Of a stretch of DNA of 64,000 nucleotides, positions 1-64,000 are shown in pieces. Position 1 is the stretch's first letter. Each line of letters starts with the position of its first letter. The stretch is from Ficedula albicollis (Eukaryota; Chordata; Aves; Passeriformes; Muscicapidae): the NCBI RefSeq assembly GCF_000247815.1, contig NC_021700.1:24980241-25044240 (forward strand). The letters are read 5' to 3'. The translations under genes and the position numbers were made by a program. A model generated the notes under the pieces. It was not told the DNA's origin. It saw only the letters and a list, made by a program, of their open reading frames with translations, and searched no databases.

Positions 1-55792
<55,792 letters not shown>

Positions 55793-58700
55793 AGGAGAAG
55801 CAGCTGTTGCCAGGGAATTTATGAGTAAGTGTTTTTTTAGCAGTCAAAAAAACCTAATGGTGGAAGCAAGGGCTATGCAAGAGATATGATTGGAAAAAGA
55901 AAAGTAGGTAGCAGGGAATTGATTTGTGTGTGGGAGGGAAGGAGTGCTGGGGAAAAATTATGATGCTGCTGAGGTTCTGGATTGATCTAAATGACCCAAT
56001 AGCAGTGTTTTTCAGAGCTCTATATGGTCGGCTCTCCTGTGTCCAAATTAGAAACATTTTGCTATTTTGGTGTAGTTAACAAAATAACTTCATATCATTT
56101 TGAGTATTCAATTAAATGTCTCAAAAAATAGTATCATAGAGAAATGTTTTCTGGATTTAGATGGAGAAATTTGAAACATAAGCACTGCGAAAAAATCTTG
56201 TGTAATCTAATTTAAAGGGTGGTGTGGAAGTGCTCCTGAAGATGCTCTGACCTTTATGTATTTGACCAAGCTTGTAACTTTGGCTTTTCAGTATTGTAGT
56301 TTTACATTGATTGCTCATTAAACCCTATCTGTAGTACTTGTATGATTTGAACAGTGCCTATTGCACTTGATCTAGTATTTTTGCCTCTACTGCCTGTGAT
56401 TACTCTACAAGAAGACAGCCCTGACTGACCACAGTACAAAGTTAGAGTGATCAGCACAAACCCCAGTGCCAGATGACACTGCACTGGTGTGGGTAACAGT
56501 GCCAAGTCAGGTCTGCTGTGGGAGGTGGTAAGACAGAAAACAGAATCTAGTCTCTCTTGGTCATTGCAAACTAAAAGTGCATCCATGTTTTAAAGCAATT
56601 CTTAGTGCTTCTGTACATAGGTCCTATGGCTACCTTGCAAAGAAGCTGAGAAACCTCTGCAGAAAATGCTTTGTTATCCCTTTTTTAAAATTTATTTATT
56701 TTTAAATAGAAGCAAACAGTCTTGGTATCTTAAATGCCAAGGCAGAATATTTGGAGGAAGGTGCTCTTCAAAGTTACAAAAAATAGATTGTGTAGTAGAT
56801 TGCTACTTATTTGTATTAAAAATCCCAGATTGAACTGCTCTTTAATATTAATTGAAAAGTAACAAAGATTGTGGTTTATAGGAGTTATGTTTCTCTGCTG
56901 AACAAATGAACAGCCACATTGAAACTTTCTTAAATATGGCTATTTATATTGTGCTTGCCAAAATAATGGTCTTGTAGCATGTATGGTCATTGTCACCCTG
57001 CCATCTGCATGCTCAGTACTGAATGGAAGCAGTTACAGCAACATTGTAGAGTAATTTTGTAGCAAAACTAGCCATTAACTGACAGTGGAGATGACACAAA
57101 ATTAAAGATATATTTTATAATAAAAATTAATAAAATGGAAATTTAGAGGAATGTTGTTCCATGTATAAATTTTTGTTCATACCTACTATATGTATGAATA
57201 CTATAATTACTCTTTCAATTGAAGAAAAAAGATGCTGAACATGCTATATAATATGTAAGAATTTAACCACCCTCTCAGTTTTGACATCTCAGCCTTGTGG
57301 ATCTCAAATCTTTTGTGTACTGGTCTGAGTAGAAGCTTCTTGAGTTTCACTGAATGACCAAATTTTTTAAAATAAAGTGTAAAAAGCAAACTCCTATTTC
57401 AGAAGGAAATTCCTTTGCAAGCATCTCAGGATTAGTGTTCCAATAAGTCTCTTAAATGAAATTTTGTAACTGTTGTGAGAAGGCCATAGATGGATTTACT
57501 GCATTGGTTTGCCCTTTAGTTCTGTTTCCAAAGAACTAGGCCCATACAGAATACCACCGCAGTTTTACTTTGTGCTAAATAAAATCTGAATTTAAAGCTC
57601 AGCTGTATGAATTGGCTTTAAACTAGTTTACTGTGTGGGCTTTACTGGTCCTGAAAAATGATATGAAGGTATTTCATTTCAGTTTTCTTGATAGTCAGTT
57701 GTCCTGTTCTTGTACACTAGTACAAAGTTGTGATGCTGAAATGGCTGAATTAACAGGAGAGTATTTAAATCCGTGTGAATCATTCCAATAAAATGAAACT
57801 TATTTTTATTGTTTGTGTCAGTACCATCCTAAAGTAGTGTAAAATCAAGGAACTGGAAAACACTGCTTATACGTTTGCAACGTCTTCCATTATACTTTAA
57901 ATTGTAAACTTTTCAGGACAGGCATATTTGAACTGGTAAAGATACATAATCTAAACAAAAAATCTAGCCCATTGTACAATAATATATTTTGTGCTGTACT
58001 GTACTCCACGTTCTTGGTTCTGGTTAGGCTCAGACAATTATGTTAGAAACTACTTTCACTCGAAAACTTTACTAATCTCTTCTTCATGTTTTTGGAGGAA
58101 AGCAGGAAAAGATGATGAATAACATTAGGGGTTGAAAAGTGAAGATGTAAACTGAGAACCCCAAGTTTATTATTTCTAACAAAAATGGCATGGCTTAAGG
58201 AACTTGATTCTGTATATCTGATTTTTTTGGTCTGGGCACTATTGAAGTAGTAGTTTATCATACCATCAATAATGGCAACAGTGATATGAAGGAGTAGTAC
58301 TTGAAATCTTTAAAACCCCCCAGCAAACAAACCATATACAAGCAAAAACAAAACCCTGACAACTAATATATATTTTTTTCCTCCTTACCTGTAGTAGAAT
58401 ATTCAGCAACTACACTATGTCCCCATTTATGTGACTCTAAAAGGGAGATAAACTATATATTCTTTGTATTTTGTACTTTGGAAGAAAAGTGAAATTGTAG
58501 CCAAAAATGTCTATCTGTAGTATTTTTCAGTCTCTGGGGTATTTCAAGGTGCAACTATTACAGTATTCTCTCTTCTTTATGGCTTAAAGACAAAATACTT
58601 GAAAGTACTTTCCAGTACTTTAAGGTTCCAGCATTTGCTTTATGTGCTTCCATACTTTACAAAAAAGTGCACAGTCCTGTCTGTAGAATTTACAAAGCTA

Positions 58701-59025
58701 GGCTTCCTTCACCTTACTTTCCAAAATCCTCTACCTGCTGTTGTTTGACTGTCAGAAGGAAAAGGTAAATATAGGAGGTAAAATACCACATGATTGATTC
58801 AGACTTCAGCTATGTGGCCAGCAAGAGCCAAACAAAAATCACTTTTCAGAGGGCCAAAAATTGTGGGTAGGCAGAGGGGGACGGGCAAAGAAGCAATTAT
58901 CAGGGACTGCATGCTATGGAAGCCAATTCTATCTAATGTCTGTATTTCTTATCTTATTAGCCAGATCTTTCTGAGCTTGGAAAATTACTTCAGAAGAAAC
59001 CAGATGATACTGTGATTGCACAGAA
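55793..59025 (+). other. Probable 3' UTR and downstream flank
   Basis: AT-rich with no recognisable exon. Candidate polyadenylation signals AATAAA occur at 57119, 57129, 57371 and 57787; the first is about 1.3 kb after the stop. Which, if any, is used cannot be told from sequence. No transposon recognised in this part. Confidence 0.45.
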
Positions 59026-59280
59026 TCATAGGCTAACGTGGGTTCAGTGGGACCTTTGGAGGTCTTTAGTTCAACCTTCTGTTCAAAGTGGAACCAGTTT
59101 CTAAGTTAGATTTCTTGATGCCTTGTCCAGTCAAATTCTGCATATTTTCAGGGGTGGGTATTCCTATGCTTAATCATGCTCAGGATGAATTTTCCCCCAA
59201 TGTCTGTCTAGTCGGAAACTTGCTTGTTACAACTTTTGCCCCTTTTTTTTTGATACAGAAACGATGTTGCCCTGAGAAGT
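59026..59280 (-). mobile_element. CR1 LINE 3' fragment, degraded
   Basis: AGAATCATAGGCTAACGTGG-like lead, GACCTTTGGAGGTCTTTAGT near 59051, then CCTTGTCCAGTCAAATTCTG near 59120 follow the reversed 3' end of an older CR1 subfamily. About 255 bp, heavily diverged. Confidence 0.72.
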
Positions 59281-62200
59281 CGAGCTAACTTAAAACTGAC
59301 TCCTAGTTGAGTGCTTTGAACATTGGCTTTTTGGCCTTTTTACTTTGCGAAACAAGTGGTAAAAAAATCCTTTGATAACTGACCCATCTTTTTAATTAAT
59401 CAAGTGCACTATAACAATTTCATCTGCTTTGGTGGTCCCATGGAGACTGAGAAAAGACTGAGACAAACAGAACTGTTGTAGATTATCTTCCTGGAACACA
59501 TCTTTTCTTGTCTTACTTATGAAAGCAAGAAATGCAAGGCAGTGTGATACACATCAACTCTCAAGAGGCATGGGCTTCACCTGCTGCTTTGCTTTAGATA
59601 GACAAGACAGACTATTTTGGCATCACATTGGTAATATGCGGTGAAAATATTTAGGAGATTACCTGGTGATTTTACCTTGAGAAGCATTCACATTTTATCA
59701 CATTTTTGTCTTGTTGGTTTTCTTTGGTGGTTTGGTTTTTTTGTTTGTTTGTTTTGGGGTTTTTTTTTTTTTTTTCCAGGAATCACTTTTAACAAAGTTA
59801 CAACGAAGCTTTTAAACAAAACAATTCAGTCTTTCAATCACCATGTGATAATAGTGTAGGAAAAGGTTCTAGAAGTTGTCCTGAGGTTGTTCATAAAACT
59901 CAACAAACTAATCACAGCCACTGTAGATTTTTGCCAGTACATGAAAAAAATGAGATGTTGGTTTTTGAAAGGGCTATTCTGACCTGAACTGAAACTTGGT
60001 TTATAATTTACCTTCTATGCTGTTCCAACATGCAATTCAGTGTGCTATAAGCTGCAAGAATTTTAAAGTGTTCTGGTTTTAATTACCCAAGCTTGAAGCT
60101 GGAATTTTTATTGCTCTATCTTGGCATATTAATTTAAGGTTTTCTAAAATTGTTAGAAATAATTTTAGAGAACCATTTTCCTTTCAAGTGAGTATACAAG
60201 TGAATCATTATATAATCAAGTCTACAATATCATAATAGGTTAAAAAGAAAGATTCATATGCTGGGAACCTACACCCTTCTAGTCATACCAAGAAATAGTC
60301 TCCTACGATTATTTTTAAAGCAATCTTTGGGTCTTTTAAGAAAGGTTACTAGTATATACCTTTATTGATGTTGAGCGCAAATTCTGTAATATTGGTATTT
60401 AAAGAGAGTGATTCACTTAATTAAGAAACTGAAAAGTCATCTGGACAGCTGTGTAAAAATATTTTTTTGTGAGAAGAATTAAACCAGCTATTTTGTTTTA
60501 TTTTAGAAGTAGTTATTTTATTTCTTTGTAAATTAAATCTTTAAGATAGATTCTTCTATGGGAGGATGTGCATGGTTCTCGATTACTATTGGCATGTATG
60601 TCAATTATGCCTCTCTCACCTTTTAGGGAAAACATAATTTTACATCTATAGCAAAAAAGAGTTACTAAGATTTAAATTGTCATTTTGTTTCTCTGAGAGG
60701 CTGTTGAAACATTGCTGCGTTTCTACAGTACATTGGTGGACTTGACTTTGCCACATTGTTAAATGAATAATGTAAAAATATCTTGATGCACCAATCCAAG
60801 GTCCCTGAAAAATAATAATTCAGAATGTGTCACATACTAATCATTTGTTACTGTGTAACAGCCATATACCCCAGGATACCTAGGGGAAGACAAAAGTTAC
60901 TGTGTAAGATCATGATGTAGGCAAAAGGTTAATGGAAATAATATATCACTTTTCTGAGTAATGCTCTGAAGAAACTTACAAAGCAATATTTCTATTGTAC
61001 ATTTTTCGGACATTTAGAAACAGATGAACTATTAACTGTGTCTCTGGAAAAAGCATATCTTTGGGTTCACTTGTGGGAATAATACTTTCTGCCGTATGAA
61101 ACATAAAGTAATTTGAGATTTCAGCGTAAACCTTGAAACTGATGCTTTAGAATAAAAGGCATGAATACTTGGTCTTTAATCATACCTGCAAGTCCTTTTC
61201 CCATGCAGACACAGTGCAACAAGACAGGCCAGTGTTATGCAGTACTTAGAAAGAAGAATGATTCTAAACACCTAATATTTTTTTCATCTTGGTGACATTG
61301 TTTTTGCCAATGTCACTGGAGGACATAAAGAGAACATGAACTTCCAAGGAATACTATCCTTTATTAGTGGAGAAGGAAATGCTTCTTTCTCAAATATAGC
61401 ATTTTATCTAGAAAGAATGAAATAGAATAATGAATTGCCAAGTTATGAATTAAATTCCACATTACTGCTATACAAATGTCAGTTATAGGCAGATAATGAG
61501 CTGAACCTATAGATCATCCATGATAAGGCATTCCTGATATGTGAAGAAAAAAAACATAGGCTAAGGTACTCTCAGGAGGTGTTCTTCCTTCTGTCCTTCT
61601 GGAACTGTTACAACTGCTCTATGAATTATCTGGTCATTATTGTCCATTAAGGAGCTTCCGAACTGAAATGATTTATTTGTTATTACCGTGCTATAAATAA
61701 CCTTTGATATTTTTTTTTCAAAGGTTCATAATTACCAATGCAAATGATGCAGTGTGCATGATTTATGTCACTTGATAGATTAATTCTTGGGGAAAAGGTA
61801 CTTTCAACATTGGGATGGAGATGGACACAAAGGATCACAATGCAATTAGTCAAAATCTCTGCTGGCCTATATCTTACAATGGGTGCACACCACCTTAACT
61901 TTAGGTGTCTAACTGACATGATTGATTTATTCATTAGAAAAAGATGTCTCCTTACTGGTTGGTTTGTAAGCACAGAGACTGTGGACTCCAGCATTTCCAA
62001 GAGAAAGAAAGAATTGACATCTATATCATGTGAAGTGAATAAAAAACTGTGGGTAGACCTGAAGAGAAGTGAATGCATTTAGAGGGAAAAAAATATTAAA
62101 TTACTGGGAAAACATTTTATTTTGTCACATTAAGTTCTGGTTTTACAATGGCAATCTGTCCACACACATCTCTTACTCCAAAGTACCATGTCTTGACCAG

Positions 62201-64000
62201 CTTTTCTTTCCATTTGATACATCATGAATACAAATTTTTTAAAAACCTGTAGAACACAAAAGGCAGGTACTTTCTTTCACTCAAGCCTCAGGAAAATATT
62301 AAGTAGAATAAGTTATTGATGTGTCTGTTATGGGAACCATTGATATATTCTAATCTTAGGAGAGAAAAACAGTTACATGTACGAGGCCACTACTTATCTG
62401 GGTTAAAGGGAAATAAGGCATAGGCAAGCTTTAGTTTCAGGTGAAACTGGCCAAAAGCTCACATTCCTCTGACTGAGATTTCTTCTTCATCCTTAATAAT
62501 TGTAGAATATAATGAGCCAGTACCATGTTGAACTGCTCAAGTAAACTTTTCAGCGTAGTAAATTTCAGGTATTAATCCAGGTTCTAGTGTCCAGGTTCAG
62601 TGTAATAGGTTATAAGAACACTTAAGAAAAGTGAAAGGAAAGTTATTTTCAAAATTGTCACTAGCATGGGCAGAATTATTGTGCCTCAATCCAGTAGAAG
62701 CCTTTTTTTAAAGATTCAGAAGGCCGAAAAATGTTGTTTATGTGAAGTGCTGGCTGTCGTTTCTGAGGCCTTACTTAGTCTCAATAGACAAGGCCTGTTG
62801 GAACCTCAGGATTGTGACTGATCTTCTCTAAGTTCTTGAGGGAAGTGTGGATAAGGCCAAAGAAACTTGAAAGCACCTAAGACAGGTTTTTGTTCTAATA
62901 ATATTCCGCTGTGGCACTCTAGATCAAATGCTGTCACTGTTAAGTGGGTTGTTCTTAGATCTTCTTTTTGCTTATGCATCTGTAGTCTGTGTCTAGACTA
63001 GCTGTGTGGACCAGGTCCTTTTGAGTCAGAAGAATAACATCTCCTATGACCATCTTTCCCTCAGATCTGATAATAATCATTATCTGTTTTGTAGAAGCAT
63101 TTAAACTGTATTTACTAATGCTTACTCAAATACGATGCTGAAACTACAAGAGCATTTAAATTATTTTACAGGTAATTTACACCAGTAAGATAGTTGTAAA
63201 ATACTTAACCGTGTTTTTGGATAGTCCCTGTACTTTCTTGCTTGGGAAAAATAAGGTAGATATTAGTGAGATATTTAAGACTTGTTCTTTAGGAGCTGTT
63301 TTAATGATCCAAAAATGGTGACTGCACTGAAGTAACAATTTTATCTTCACTGACTAACCTTTATGCAACTGGAGATTATGGTCTGACATTCATGTAGTTG
63401 CACCATTAATGGAAGTTCTCCTTAAGTACAATTCTGAGCAGCCACAGCAGATAAGGTCTGGTAGAGATGCAACAAAATGGAGACACAAGTTGGAATCTTT
63501 TAGAGGGTTTCAAAACTATAAGATTAAAATGGATGCCATCAAAGACAGAAGGGACGTTGATAAGCAGGATGGAATAGCTGTCAAGAGACAACATGTTTTC
63601 CCTGTATTTATGAAAAAAACCCCCTCATTCTGATATTGATACTTTATCTTAGAGTTCATGAAGCGGATAGAAAACTAACAGAATAGGACAGCAAGGGTGG
63701 AATAAGCAAAGACCCTGCCTGTGTGTCTAAATGTACTAAGTTCGCTTCTGTACCTGAGGCACTGAGTTTTGGATAATAATATAGGAACCTTTCTTGGCTG
63801 CTTACAGCCTCTAAAATGCCAGTCTTTTTTAATGGGATTAGAGTTAACAGTCAGCAAAGTGCAGGAAGAAGACATCAAAGTGGATATCAGAAGATTAAAT
63901 ATAGTAGCAAAGGGAGAGAGAAAGGAGAGAAAGACTTGAGAAAGAAGAATGCAAAGGATGTTAATCCTTGGTGTCAGAGAAGAAACACGAGGACCAAAAT
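59281..64000. other. Intergenic sequence, no gene recognised
   Basis: About 4.7 kb of AT-rich DNA. A G/T-rich stretch ending in a T run at 59700-59777 is the only simple-sequence feature. Open frames of 74-131 codons at 61683-62082, 63409-63633 and 63675-63878 show no domain, splice or composition support. In mammals GCNT4 lies beyond ANKRD31 (from memory); I do not see it here. Confidence 0.5.

Noticed and set aside
61683..62082. Overlapping frames of 131 (minus) and 105 (plus) codons
   Set aside because: They overlap on both strands, with no known family and no promoter or splice support.
63409..63633. 74-codon charged frame that might be a distal ANKRD31 exon
   Set aside because: Contains a Trp but has no good acceptor, and phase with exon 25 cannot be made without removing its stop; likely chance.

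Overview
The window looks like bird nuclear DNA, most likely from a songbird. The introns are AT-rich with GT-AG splice sites, and CR1 LINE tails occur throughout. Two elements resemble endogenous-retrovirus LTRs that I remember from passerine genomes; that resemblance is from memory, not from a search.

One protein-coding gene runs on the + strand from 741 to 55792. I read it as the orthologue of ANKRD31 (ankyrin repeat domain 31), a meiotic protein that partners REC114 and is needed in mouse for normal placement of programmed DNA breaks, including in the pseudoautosomal region. I assembled 25 coding exons by hand from reading frame, splice sites and phase. Every junction is in phase, giving 4335 nt (1444 residues plus stop). 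Order of parts: a short acidic N-terminus (exons 1-6), a long disordered acidic/Ser-Thr-rich exon (7), linkers with basic clusters (8-9), a first ankyrin triplet (10-12), a linker (13-14), a second ankyrin triplet (15-17), a coiled coil (18 to early 21), a 1051-nt linker exon (21), a RAMA-like domain (end of 21 to 23) and a short C-terminus (24-25). Exons 10-14 and 15-19 have the same series of intron phases and identical 143-nt middle exons, pointing to an ancient five-exon internal duplication.

Layout: 1-683 is pure C; 684-about 935 is a CpG-rich promoter/first-exon region; 741-55792 is the gene; 55793-64000 is 3' UTR and flank with no second gene that I can see. Introns hold CR1 fragments (10.7, 14.8, 36.2-36.8 and 41.8-43.0 kb; one more at 59.0 kb downstream), ERV LTR-like elements (18.5, 22.5 and 35.4 kb, and a nested pair at 48.1-50.4 kb that contains a 39-bp minisatellite), several short direct duplications and simple repeats.

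Assembly caution: four uninterrupted poly-C tracts (683, 634, 962 and 199 bases) and a 35-base N gap are almost certainly assembly artefacts. The first hides the upstream promoter, and the long proline/glycine reading frames they create are not genes. I found no rRNA, tRNA, CRISPR or prokaryotic-type system. The most interesting biology is the internally duplicated ankyrin module, the RAMA-like domain and the unresolved C-terminus of the meiotic gene.
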